From Chalciporus piperatus (taxonomy: Eukaryota > Basidiomycota > Agaricomycetes > Boletales > Boletaceae): a DNA stretch of 14,330 bases. How positions within the stretch are numbered: position 1 is the stretch's first letter; each line of letters opens with the position of its first letter. The notes under the pieces are model-generated. The model made no database searches, was not told the origin of the DNA, and saw only the letters and a program-made list of their open reading frames with translations. A program made the position numbers and the translations under genes. Location of the stretch: the NCBI GenBank assembly GCA_038093975.1, contig JBBPTG010000425.1, positions 1 to 14,330 of the forward strand, given 5' to 3'. Positions 1 through 7,215 of this stretch are shown here, in pieces.

Positions 1-230
1 AATGATGATCTATAAATAGCAAATGCCAATGAAGGTAATGTAGGATATTTAAATACATTAATAGAAAATTTATCAAAAATTAAATTATTAAATTTAATTA
101 ATATTTCATATAAAGATATACAATCTAACATATTATAATTTAGTAACTCATTTCTAAAATTCCAAATATTTAATATTTCTAGTACATAATCATTATATTC
201 TTGAATATTAATATCTTTAAAATATTTCAT
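1..230 (-). pseudogene. Mitochondrial linear-plasmid-type family B DNA polymerase (dpo), truncated fragment
   Basis: The reverse strand is open from an ATG at 230 to the left edge (76 codons). It reads like the exonuclease/polymerase junction of protein-primed family B DNA polymerases (DNA_pol_B_2) of fungal mitochondrial linear plasmids: a Y-x3-D Exo III-like motif (YNMLD, followed by CISLYEI), then PTLPSLAFAIYRS, which is characteristic of this family. An in-frame TAG directly precedes the ATG and the several hundred residues expected upstream are missing, so the 5' part is truncated or frameshifted. A possible vestige of an upstream FPY motif lies on the same strand near 405-430 in another frame. 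The gene continues beyond the window. Composition is far more AT-rich than everything to the right, as in organellar plasmid DNA. Recognition is from memory of the family; no search was run. Confidence 0.72.
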
Positions 231-308
231 CTAATATTGAAGTTAATATTTCAATGTTTAAATTTTTAGTTGTTATAACTAGTTTTTTCATGTTTTTATG
301 TTATATAG

Positions 309-348
309 TAATAAGGATGGTTACTTCTTAATAGGAATGGTTACCTCA
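309..348. repeat. 20-bp imperfect direct repeat in AT-rich DNA
   Basis: Two adjacent 20-nt copies (309-328 and 329-348) differ at four positions and share ATGGTTAC. They lie just upstream, in the minus-strand sense, of the dpo fragment. No function is apparent. Confidence 0.5.
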
Positions 349-464
349 AGATTATTGTTAATAATGTATATACTAATAAAGGAGTGTTATATATTCCAAT
401 ATAAGAAAATATATGGAAAATACCTCTCTGTAAAGGTGAATACAAAATTGATAATATAAAAGAA

Positions 465-818
465 TTATATATATAATATAAAATTACATATTGTAGGAAT
501 TAATATACATAATAAAATATATAATTCTAACAATATTAAAAATACGATTAAACTTAATGAAAAAGTAAATCCGTAAATATATCTCATATTATATTTATTT
601 AATGACCTATCGTTTGAAAAACAAAAAGTAAATATTAAAAAATAATTTATTATTAATAATATAGAAAATATAGGTAATACTATATCTAACATATTTTCAC
701 ACATATATAAAATTACTGGAAAAGTTGTTAACAACCTTTCAAAGTGCCAATAATAAAATATTAATGGTATAGGTCTATCTCTATAAATAAAGGAAATTAA
801 AGTTTTGATAATGTGAAA
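465..818 (-). CDS. Hydrophobic multi-pass membrane ORF in plasmid-like AT-rich DNA
   Basis: This minus-strand frame is open from 818 to a TAA at 465-467. The first in-frame ATG is at 704 (79 aa, beginning MCENMLDIV); upstream in-frame candidates would be TTG at 734 or an ATT/ATA start. The product is almost entirely hydrophobic, with two to three likely membrane helices around IFSILLIINYFLIFTF and SLSLIVFLILLELYILLCI. It lies next to the dpo fragment on the same strand and points inward from the AT-rich/telomere junction, as genes near the ends of linear mitochondrial plasmids do. I do not recognise the family. In such AT-rich DNA a chance hydrophobic ORF is possible. Confidence 0.35.
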   Translation of the reverse strand, partial: FHIIKTLISFIYRDRPIPLIFYYWHFERLLTTFPVILYMCENMLDIVLPIFSILLIINYFLIFTFCFSNDRSLNKYNMRYIYGFTFSLSLIVFLILLELYILLCILIPTICNFILYI

Positions 819-826
819 TTAAAATT

Positions 827-950
827 AACCCTAACCCTAACCCTAACCCTAACCTAACCCTAACCCTAACCTAACCTAACCCTAACCCTAACCCTAACCT
901 AACCCTAACCTAACCCTAACCTAACCCTAACCCTTAACCTAACCCTAACC
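827..950 (+). repeat. Telomeric repeat tract (CCCTAA/CCTAA), unit 1 5' side
   Basis: About 120 bp of mixed CCCTAA and CCTAA repeats with one CCCTTAACC variant. The C-rich strand reads 5'->3', so the chromosome end should lie to the left. The AT-rich DNA joins it through a shared TTAA. The last ~20 nt before 951, including the variant, recur before unit 3 and may belong to the element. Confidence 0.95.
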
Positions 951-1014
951 GTGAGTGTTGCTTTCGTAGAGCTTTTCGTTAAAAGCTGAATTATAGTGAC
1001 GTGTTCTGGTATAG
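951..1014 (+). other. 64-bp leader block between telomeric repeats, intron-like ends
   Basis: A non-telomeric block beginning GTGAGT and ending GTATAG, flanked on both sides by CCCTAA repeats. It contains a 7-bp hairpin (AGCTTTT/AAAAGCT). It recurs at 9943-10006 in unit 3 with only a loop change (CGTT versus CGAT) and is absent from unit 2, where continuous telomeric repeats run through the site. It could be the true 5' end of the element or a short intron. Confidence 0.6.
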
Positions 1015-1032
1015 CTAACCCTAACCCTAACC

Positions 1033-1551
1033 CTAACCTTTAACCTTAACCGAACCTTAACAGTGGGGCCCTCCGGCTTACGTAAGTGTTCTAGACCCGG
1101 CCGTTTCCGGACAGCTCGGTGTCTATAATGTTATCGCGATAAGAAATAAGGTTTGACACGTCATGGGATTTGAAATATCTAATATTGGATAAGGTACCCG
1201 TGTGTGGCTTCGGCCCCCGGGCTAAGTCGGCCGCCCTGCCTTGGCAGGAACGCTCTGTATTTTTATACAGGAACCATTCCCACGTCATTGTGAAACAGGA
1301 CCGCAGCAGGGGCAAACTGCGCCGCAGCAGAACTCTATGTGACGTGTCTCTCCCACTCCCTCGGAGCTACTAATTCGCCGTTTTATTCCCACCAGCCACT
1401 CATTGTCTATTTAAGCTGACCAGGTTGAGACAAGTAAGTCTCAACACTGTTACCCGGTGTTAACTCCTCTTCAGCGTTAAGTCCCTTTCGTGAGAAAGTC
1501 CCCCCTAACCCCTTTTATACGCTACCTTCACCCCCCATCTTCTTGTTTACA
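1033..1551 (+). promoter_or_regulatory. PLE unit 1 5' UTR / leader
   Basis: A roughly 520-nt leader shared by all three units. Two consecutive hairpins occur near 1230-1275: CCTGCC-TT-GGCAGG, then CTGTAT-TTTT-ATACAG. Units 2 and 3 change one C to T in each stem, which keeps G.U pairing. A TATA-like TATTTAAG lies at 1408-1415 (5899-5906 in unit 2, 10400-10407 in unit 3). The 3' half of the hammerhead ribozyme follows at 1424-1459. A telomere-like CCCCCCTAACCCC lies at about 1500-1513, shortly before the start codon, and is where unit 3 is truncated. Which segment is the promoter cannot be decided from sequence. Confidence 0.5.
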
Positions 1552-2728
1552 ATGTCCAACGCTCAGATGCTCCGCGCTATGTCTCCCCTCCTCTCGCATG
1601 ACCTTATGGGCGCCCCGCTCATGACAGAAACCATGGACGGAGAGTACGTGCTCAACCCTTCTGCTCTTTCTCGTCACGCGGCTTTGCAAGCCGCGTCTTC
1701 AGTTGACGAGGTCATCGCGATGATTCCACAGGATTTCCGTACTGTCCTCCGCGATCCGCTTAAAGCGGTCGCTAGTACGGCTACCAAGCTGTCTAGCGCG
1801 CGGTCCACTTTGGAGAAGTGGCGGTCACATCAAGTGGCCGGGACTGTCCCTCCCTTCATGTCTCAGAAGGGCGCCGAGGCTCAATTTACCTTGGCGTTCG
1901 AGGAGGACGCAACCGGCAAAGCCCATCGGGTTAAGCTGGCCGAGTCCCACGTCGCTCATCTCAAAGCGACGTTAGATAACTTTGTCCGCGCTAAAACGGA
2001 CGAAGTATCTTTCCTCGAGAGGGCTCTCGCCCATACGGCGATTTTCGATATCCTTAGACCACTTGTGGTCGACAGGACGGCTTTCTTGACGCGCGAGCGC
2101 AAGATCCCCCGCATCAAGCACAAAGATGGTGCGGAGATCGAGATCGTCGATTGGATCGAGGACACAAGCATCATGAACCTTGGAAGACAGGTTCTTGATG
2201 ATTGTGTGCTGTACGCGTACCGAGTTCGAAACATCGTCGACTCGGCTCTGTTGGTTCAGGCCGAAAGGCTTGAATCTAAGAAACGCTTGCACAAGTCCGC
2301 TGACGTTGAAATGAAGGACGGTACAGGATCTTCGGTTCCTGAAGGCGCCACCTTCCAGAGCATGTTCGATAAAGCAGTCAACACGGCGGTCTCACGGTTA
2401 TCCGGCAAAGTAAGTTCCTTCATCGAGTGTTCCCTCGATGACGAACTGATTCCTTCCTCCATAGGGCCAATCAGGCGGAGGAAAGAATGCTGGGACCAAG
2501 GGAGGGAAAGGTGGCAAAGCAGGAAAGCCCTCCAGCGCCAGAATTCAGACCAACCAACCCAAGCAGCCACAGCCCAAGCCATCCGGATCAGGAAAGGGAA
2601 AGGGAAGAGCGCGATCAGAGACGCCTCCTCCATACGTCCCGCCTCCGGTCAAGGCTCGCCGGCGTCAAGCCGAAGGGGCCCTACGGAAGGCTGCTCAAAA
2701 GGGGAAGAAAGCTGTTACGGGAGCTTGA
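1552..2728 (+). CDS. PLE unit 1 ORF1 (Gag-like), spliced or frameshifted product
   Basis: Joining 1552-2409 to 2465-2728 (removing a 55-bp GTAAGT...ATAG segment) gives a 373-aa protein. Its last 87 residues are Gly/Lys/Pro/Arg-rich: GQSGGGKNAGTKGGKGGKAG, then KPKQ-like stretches, SGSGKGKGRARSE, TPPPYVPPP and an Arg/Lys-rich end, with TGA at 2726-2728. Such a tail suits nucleic-acid binding by a Gag-like protein. Support comes from unit 2: in this frame codon changes include synonymous Ser TCC/AGC and Arg AGA/CGA swaps, whereas the colinear long frame changes at 11 of about 40 residues just downstream of the junction. A +1 frameshift near 2464 would reach the same tail. The N-terminal 286 residues are rich in helix formers and may be coiled-coil. 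Function is inferred from composition and position only. Confidence 0.55.
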
Positions 2729-5070
2729 GAGAGGAAGTCGCGTGGACAGACGTAAATAAAGCCATGAAGGACTTTGTTTACGGTAAACCTAGCTCTATCC
2801 CTGACGTACTACTATGTGTATCTCCCCTACTCGCAATACGGACTATTATCGCGCATACGCCCATTGAGTTTATTGAGGCAGCCAAGTTTCGTGACCACAT
2901 TCATGTGGGTCCAAACGTGAGTATACCTACTGAGATCGAATATGACCTGTCGGTTGGTATGAAATATCTATTTCATCAACCCCGTCGCACTGAGTTAATC
3001 AGCGACGCCTGGAGCGACTTTATACGCCGTTTCAGATGGAGAGTCAAGTTTCTATTCGAAGGCGACGACGCCACTTATGACCCAGACTACGACGTGCGCG
3101 CGCCTTCCATCAAGGAGCCGCCACGTCTACCGCACTATGTTGAATTAGCTATCATCGAGGGGCGGAGGTACGTGCGTGACACGATCTCCAAAATACCCGA
3201 TGACGGCGGCGTGGACGACACCTTTAGACCGCTCGGTCCTAAGCTATCACAAATTCGACAGTTCTTGATCGACAATGACTACGTTGTTACAGCGACCGAT
3301 AAGAACCTTGGTATCGCGGTGTCAGAGCGGACCTGGATAATGAGTAAAAGTCTAGATTGCATCAGTAACCCAGCCGAATACAGACGGCTGACTGATATAG
3401 AAGCTAAAATCATACTAGACCGGAAATGCAATGAAATGTTGCTGTTGTCACATGAAGCGGATCACTGCCTTGATTGGCAGTTCGGCACTGTATCGGAATT
3501 CTTTCGTAGTAAAATAACGCCCCCGGGGAAAGAACATCATATTCCGAAATTCTATGGTATTCCTAAGATCCATAAGGAACCGGTCAAATTTAGACCGATA
3601 TTACCCTGCCATTCGGCGATACAGAACCCTGCCGCGAAATTCGTTTCCAAAATCCTCAAACCGATTGTTGAGTCGGCGCCAACCATTATACATGGTACCA
3701 AAGATCTGGCGATAAAATTGAGTCAGCTTAAATATATACCTCGAAAGCAAATATACATCGTTACCGGTGACGTGGTCGCTTTCTACCCAAACATTCCTCT
3801 TAGGAAGTGCTTAGACCGTGTCTTTGACATGTACATGGAGCACTACTGGAATATCCCTGACCATGACGACGAGTTCAATGTGAGACAACAGAACGCGTTT
3901 AAACGATGCCTAGAGGTGGGCAACACAGAGCTGATAACGCAGTTTGATGGCGTACCTTATCTTCAACTTAAAGGCCTAGCAATGGGCGTCGCGGACTCAC
4001 CCGATCTTGCAAATCTGTACGGGTGGTCATGTGAAAAACGCGACAAGGTACAACAACACCACAGTATTGTCTTTTACGGACGATATATCGACGACTGTCT
4101 GTCTATAGTTTACGCCGAATCTGAACATGAGGCGCTACAAATAGTTCAATCAGTAATACACGTCGATGACTGCGAATTAACCTGGGAGGTTGGAAAATAC
4201 TTACCGTTCCTGGACATGATGTTATACGTCGATGATAAAAACGTTCTCCAGCACATGCCCTACCGGAAAGTCCGATCAAACCAGGAAAGGATTCCATGGA
4301 TCTCTGCTCACCCGTTCGACGTCAAGCGTGGAACGTTTTATGGTGAAATGAGCCGTTTGGCCACGCTGAGTAGCACCTTTGAACACTACTCTGACGCCAT
4401 AAGGAGCTTGGTCGCTCTTTATGTAAAGCGGGGTTATCCACAAGCGCTGGTACGGAGTTGGGCTAGAGATAAGCTCACAGTACGATGGGAAAATCGTCTC
4501 CAAATACGAAATGAGGGGACCGCGGACGTGCTAGTCCTCAAAACCCACTTCAATACAGCATGGAATTACTTTAACGCACAAGAACTGAGCGACACTATGA
4601 TGGGATACATGCGCACTTGGCTAGATAAAGCTGAGCGTGGCGAATATTCTCGAAAATTCCCGCCGGCCCCTAGGTCCTATGTTGATTCTATATCTGGAAC
4701 TCACCACGCTGTAAAGCTGGTTGATGATTTCGGTGATGAACTCTGGGTCCCGGACGTCCGGAAGATCGGTATCCCTGACCGTCGGATGCTTGTGTCACGT
4801 AAGCGTACACAAAATTTATTCGACTTAACAGGTCTTTGGAAGAAAATAGTGTTGGAACAGCTAGACGAGCGTGAGTCCTCTGCGGATGCTATCCGTCCCT
4901 TTGATGAGCCTCACATTGTTCTCGGCGATGAAGCCTATCTTCGTCATCCATCAGGCCGTCTGATGGAACAAGGCGACGAAGAACTAAACTTACACCGCCG
5001 CTCGCCTACACCTTTAATGGTGGATCCGTCTGACTTGGCCGACACCCTCCTTCGGGTTGGGCTACGCTAG
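1552..5070 (+). CDS. PLE unit 1 polyprotein-length ORF: ORF1 region plus Penelope-type reverse transcriptase
   Basis: A continuous 1172-aa frame from ATG 1552 (context ACAATGT; a TTG nine bases upstream is not a credible eukaryotic start). Residues 1-286 form a helical ORF1 region with no family I can name. Residues ~305-400 are a low-quality linker that is probably out of frame. From about residue 405 comes the reverse transcriptase: DKNLG (583), YGIPKIHK (668-675), RPIL (681), catalytic Asp in DVVAFYPNIP (740), LAMGVADSP (about 809-817), YIDD (845-848, Asp 847/848), YLPFLD (883-888), and a thumb region with HPFDVKRG (from 920). These are Penelope-type RT motifs. No GIY-YIG nuclease follows; the C-terminus carries NLFDLTGLWKKIVLEQL near 1088. 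All catalytic aspartates are present. The RT may instead be translated from a conserved internal ATG at 2764 (768 aa). The whole ORF is compatible with activity. Confidence 0.9.
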   Translation: MSNAQMLRAMSPLLSHDLMGAPLMTETMDGEYVLNPSALSRHAALQAASSVDEVIAMIPQDFRTVLRDPLKAVASTATKLSSARSTLEKWRSHQVAGTVPPFMSQKGAEAQFTLAFEEDATGKAHRVKLAESHVAHLKATLDNFVRAKTDEVSFLERALAHTAIFDILRPLVVDRTAFLTRERKIPRIKHKDGAEIEIVDWIEDTSIMNLGRQVLDDCVLYAYRVRNIVDSALLVQAERLESKKRLHKSADVEMKDGTGSSVPEGATFQSMFDKAVNTAVSRLSGKVSSFIECSLDDELIPSSIGPIRRRKECWDQGRERWQSRKALQRQNSDQPTQAATAQAIRIRKGKGKSAIRDASSIRPASGQGSPASSRRGPTEGCSKGEESCYGSLREEVAWTDVNKAMKDFVYGKPSSIPDVLLCVSPLLAIRTIIAHTPIEFIEAAKFRDHIHVGPNVSIPTEIEYDLSVGMKYLFHQPRRTELISDAWSDFIRRFRWRVKFLFEGDDATYDPDYDVRAPSIKEPPRLPHYVELAIIEGRRYVRDTISKIPDDGGVDDTFRPLGPKLSQIRQFLIDNDYVVTATDKNLGIAVSERTWIMSKSLDCISNPAEYRRLTDIEAKIILDRKCNEMLLLSHEADHCLDWQFGTVSEFFRSKITPPGKEHHIPKFYGIPKIHKEPVKFRPILPCHSAIQNPAAKFVSKILKPIVESAPTIIHGTKDLAIKLSQLKYIPRKQIYIVTGDVVAFYPNIPLRKCLDRVFDMYMEHYWNIPDHDDEFNVRQQNAFKRCLEVGNTELITQFDGVPYLQLKGLAMGVADSPDLANLYGWSCEKRDKVQQHHSIVFYGRYIDDCLSIVYAESEHEALQIVQSVIHVDDCELTWEVGKYLPFLDMMLYVDDKNVLQHMPYRKVRSNQERIPWISAHPFDVKRGTFYGEMSRLATLSSTFEHYSDAIRSLVALYVKRGYPQALVRSWARDKLTVRWENRLQIRNEGTADVLVLKTHFNTAWNYFNAQELSDTMMGYMRTWLDKAERGEYSRKFPPAPRSYVDSISGTHHAVKLVDDFGDELWVPDVRKIGIPDRRMLVSRKRTQNLFDLTGLWKKIVLEQLDERESSADAIRPFDEPHIVLGDEAYLRHPSGRLMEQGDEELNLHRRSPTPLMVDPSDLADTLLRVGLR
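2410..2464 (+). other. Candidate 55-bp intron inside unit 1 ORF
   Basis: It begins GTAAGT after a complete Lys codon and ends CATAG; a CTGAT possible branch site lies about 18 nt before the end. The length, 55 bp, is not a multiple of three, so splicing switches frame into the Gly/Lys-rich ORF1 tail. Against intron status, all four differences from unit 2 are at third positions of the unspliced frame and synonymous, so the segment also behaves as coding. Confidence 0.45.
2764..5070 (+). CDS. PLE unit 1 ORF2: stand-alone reverse transcriptase (alternative start)
   Basis: ATG 2764 is in frame with the long ORF, conserved in unit 2, and lies 35 nt after the TGA that ends the Gag-like frame. From here the two units become highly similar (22 of 768 residues differ by my count). 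The product carries the whole PLE RT: catalytic Asp at 336, YIDD Asp at 443/444, and the thumb and C-terminal region, without a nuclease. Translation could occur by reinitiation after ORF1 or from the unspliced fusion; the sequence does not decide between these. Confidence 0.5.
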   Translation: MKDFVYGKPSSIPDVLLCVSPLLAIRTIIAHTPIEFIEAAKFRDHIHVGPNVSIPTEIEYDLSVGMKYLFHQPRRTELISDAWSDFIRRFRWRVKFLFEGDDATYDPDYDVRAPSIKEPPRLPHYVELAIIEGRRYVRDTISKIPDDGGVDDTFRPLGPKLSQIRQFLIDNDYVVTATDKNLGIAVSERTWIMSKSLDCISNPAEYRRLTDIEAKIILDRKCNEMLLLSHEADHCLDWQFGTVSEFFRSKITPPGKEHHIPKFYGIPKIHKEPVKFRPILPCHSAIQNPAAKFVSKILKPIVESAPTIIHGTKDLAIKLSQLKYIPRKQIYIVTGDVVAFYPNIPLRKCLDRVFDMYMEHYWNIPDHDDEFNVRQQNAFKRCLEVGNTELITQFDGVPYLQLKGLAMGVADSPDLANLYGWSCEKRDKVQQHHSIVFYGRYIDDCLSIVYAESEHEALQIVQSVIHVDDCELTWEVGKYLPFLDMMLYVDDKNVLQHMPYRKVRSNQERIPWISAHPFDVKRGTFYGEMSRLATLSSTFEHYSDAIRSLVALYVKRGYPQALVRSWARDKLTVRWENRLQIRNEGTADVLVLKTHFNTAWNYFNAQELSDTMMGYMRTWLDKAERGEYSRKFPPAPRSYVDSISGTHHAVKLVDDFGDELWVPDVRKIGIPDRRMLVSRKRTQNLFDLTGLWKKIVLEQLDERESSADAIRPFDEPHIVLGDEAYLRHPSGRLMEQGDEELNLHRRSPTPLMVDPSDLADTLLRVGLR

Positions 5071-5425
5071 GTCCCTTGCAACGTAGGAAACGCAGTTTCG
5101 TCGGTCTGACGTCCTGGGTCTCCCTTGGAAACGCACGTTTGTAACTTTTTCTGCAAAGGTACTGAATGGTACCGCGCACCTCGGCTAAGTGGGTATTAGA
5201 GGCCCATCGTCTTCGGATGGAGCCATGAGGTACTAATGTGGAGGCCTTTTGGTCAAGTGAGTGTCTAGTACTTGGTTCTCGATTCGGTTGTACTGATGTC
5301 GTCAGAGCTGGACCGCTCCGCGTTTGCATTGTTTGGATCTCGCTGCTTGTGCGGGGAATATTACGGTAAGTAATACTGTATGTTATTTGGTAAAACGGAC
5401 ATACTAACCACGGTTTTTTGGGAAC
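5071..5425 (+). other. PLE unit 1 3' UTR
   Basis: 355 nt with no ORF. Only two bases differ from unit 2 (T/G in CGCGTTTGC and A/G in GGGAACC), a much lower divergence than in ORF1, consistent with an RNA element read by the RT or with recent conversion. It ends with a 5' splice-like GTAAGT (5366-5371), a perfect TACTAAC branch-like heptamer (5402-5408) and GGTTTTTTGGGAACC, directly against telomeric repeats. Confidence 0.65.
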
Positions 5426-5527
5426 CTAACCCTAACCCTAACCTAACCCTAACCCTAACCTAACCCTAACCCTAACCCTAACCCTAACCCTAACCCTAAC
5501 CTAACCCTAACCTAACCCTAACCCTAA
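5426..5527 (+). repeat. Telomeric repeat tract between units 1 and 2
   Basis: About 100 bp of CCCTAA with interspersed CCTAA, lying between the 3' end of unit 1 and the 5' end of unit 2. It has the same orientation as the other tracts and contains no AG dinucleotide on the plus strand. Confidence 0.95.
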
Positions 5528-6041
5528 CCTTTAACCTTAACCGAACCTTAACAGTGGGGCCCTCCGGCTTACGTAAGTGTTCTAGACCCGGCCGTTTCCG
5601 GACAGCTCGGCGTCTATAGTGTTATCGCGATAAGAAATAAGGTTTGACACGTCATGGGATTTGAAATATCTAATATTGGATAAGGTACCCGTGTGTGGCT
5701 TCGGCCCCCGGGCTAAGTCGGCCGCCCTGTCTTGGCAGGAACGCTTTGTATTTTTATACAGGAACCATTCCCACGTCATTGTGAAACAGGACCGCAGCAG
5801 GGGCAAACTGCGCCGCAGCAGAACTCTATGTGACGTGTCTCTCCCACTCCCTCGGAGCTACTAATTCGCCGTTTTATTCCCACCAGCCACTCATTGTCTA
5901 TTTAAGCTGACCAGGTTGAGACAAGTAAGTCTCAACACTGTTACCCGGTGTTAACTCCTCTCCAGCGTTAAGTCCCTTTCGTGAGAAAGTCCCCCCTAAC
6001 CCCCTTTATACGCTACCTTCACCCCCCATCTTCTGTTTACA

Positions 6042-7215
6042 ATGTCCAACGCTCAGATGCTCCGCGCCATGTCTCCCCTCCTCGCGCATGACCTTGTGGG
6101 CGCTCCGCTCATGACCGAAGATCTTGACGGAAAGTACGTGCTCAACCCTCCTGCTATCTCTCGTCACGCGGCTTTGCAAGCCGCGTCTTCAGTTGACGAA
6201 GTCATCGCGATGATTCCACAGGATTTTCGTACAGTTCTTCGCGACCCGCTTAAGGCGGTCGCTAGTACGGCTACCAAGCTGTCTAGCGCGCGGTCCACTC
6301 TGGAAAAGTGGCGGTCACATCAGGTGGCCGGAACTATCCCTCCCTTCATGTCTCAGAAGGGCGCCGAGGCACAGTTTACCTTGGCGTTCGAGGAGGATGC
6401 AACCGGTAAAGCCCATCGGGCTAAGCTGGCCGAGTCCCATGTTGCCCATCTCAAGGCAACATTAGACAATTTTGTCCGCGCAAAAACGGACGAAGTTGGC
6501 TTCCTCGAGAGGGCTCTCGCCCATGAAGCGATCTTTGATATCCTTCGACCACTCGTGATCGATAGGACGGCATTCTTGACGCGCGAGCGCAAGATCCCCC
6601 GCATCCAACATGATGGAGCGGAGATCAAGGTCATTGATTGGATCGAGGACACCAGCATCATGAACCTTGGAAGACAGGTTCTCGATGACTGTGTCGTGTA
6701 CGCTTACCGTGTTCGAAACATCGTCGACTCGGCTTTGTTGGTCCAGGCCGAAAGGCTTGAATCCAAAAAGCGCTTGCACAAGTCCGCTGACGTTGAGATG
6801 AAGGATGGCACAGGAGCTTCGGTCCCTGAGGGCGCTACCTTCCAATCCATGTTCGATAAAGCAGTCAACACAGCGGTTTCACGGTTATCCGGCAAGGTAA
6901 GTTCCTTCATTGAGTGTTCCCTCGATGACGAACTGATCCCTTCTTCGATAGGGCCAATCAGGTCGAGGAAAGGATGCTGGGACCAAGGGAGGAAAGGGTG
7001 GCAAAGCAGGAAAGTCCTCCAGCGCCCGAATTCACACCAACCAGCCCAAGCAGCCCCCGCCCAAGTCGAGCGGATCAGGAAAGGGAAAGGGAAGAGCGCG
7101 ATCAGAGACGCCTCCTCCATACGTCCCGCCTCCGGTCAAGACTCGCCGGCGTCAAGCCGAAGGGGCCCTACGGAAGGCTGCTCAAAAGGGGAAGAAAGCT
7201 GTTACGGGAGCTTGA
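6042..7215 (+). CDS. PLE unit 2 ORF1 (Gag-like), spliced or frameshifted product
   Basis: Joining 6042-6896 to 6952-7215 gives 372 aa and ends at TGA 7213-7215, at the position corresponding to unit 1. The 87-residue tail begins GQSGRGKDAGTKGGKGG and retains the PPPYVPPP motif and the basic end. It differs from the unit 1 tail at seven residues. The stretch coding the last ~48 residues is identical to unit 1 apart from one base. The functional call (nucleic-acid-binding Gag-like protein) is inference from composition. Confidence 0.55.

Larger units (their letters stand above)
951..5425 (+). mobile_element. Penelope-like retroelement, endonuclease-lacking, telomere-associated: unit 1 (full length)
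   Basis: A full-length head-to-tail array member: a 64-bp leader block (951-1014), a telomeric interruption (1015-1032), a 5' UTR to 1551, a continuous ORF (1552-5070) and a 355-nt 3' UTR ending in GGTTTTTTGGGAACC directly against CCCTAA repeats. The reverse transcriptase is of PLE type and no GIY-YIG module follows it. This matches the known telomere-associated EN-minus PLEs (Athena/Coprina), which are thought to use the chromosome's 3' overhang as primer. Telomeric repeats directly abut both ends, with no target-site duplication or LTR. The 5' UTR holds only the 3' half of a hammerhead ribozyme (1424-1459), as though the core had been spliced out between 1417 and 1418. Confidence 0.88.

Noticed and set aside
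1091..1373. Open frames on both strands in the PLE leader, repeated in all three units
   Set aside because: The plus-strand frame starts only with TTG, and both simply follow the conserved leader DNA; the RNA-structure and ribozyme features explain the conservation better.
1543..1551. Upstream TTG start for the unit 1 ORF
   Set aside because: Unit 2 begins at the ATG equivalent to 1552 in a good eukaryotic context, and one base is missing upstream in unit 2, so the extra codons are not conserved.
4600..5070. Possible GIY-YIG endonuclease at the RT C-terminus
   Set aside because: No GIY/YIG pair or the following catalytic Arg/Glu arrangement is visible in either unit; the region is an unassigned C-terminal extension.
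5285..5300. CTGATGT in the 3' UTR as a second hammerhead core
   Set aside because: The core needs CUGANGA; here the last base is T, and no GAAA with matching stems follows.
5925..5965. Second intron-like GTAAGT...CAG segment (41 bp) in the leader
   Set aside because: It is very short, retained in all three units, and its GTAAGT is explained as the loop and arm of the ribozyme stem III hairpin.
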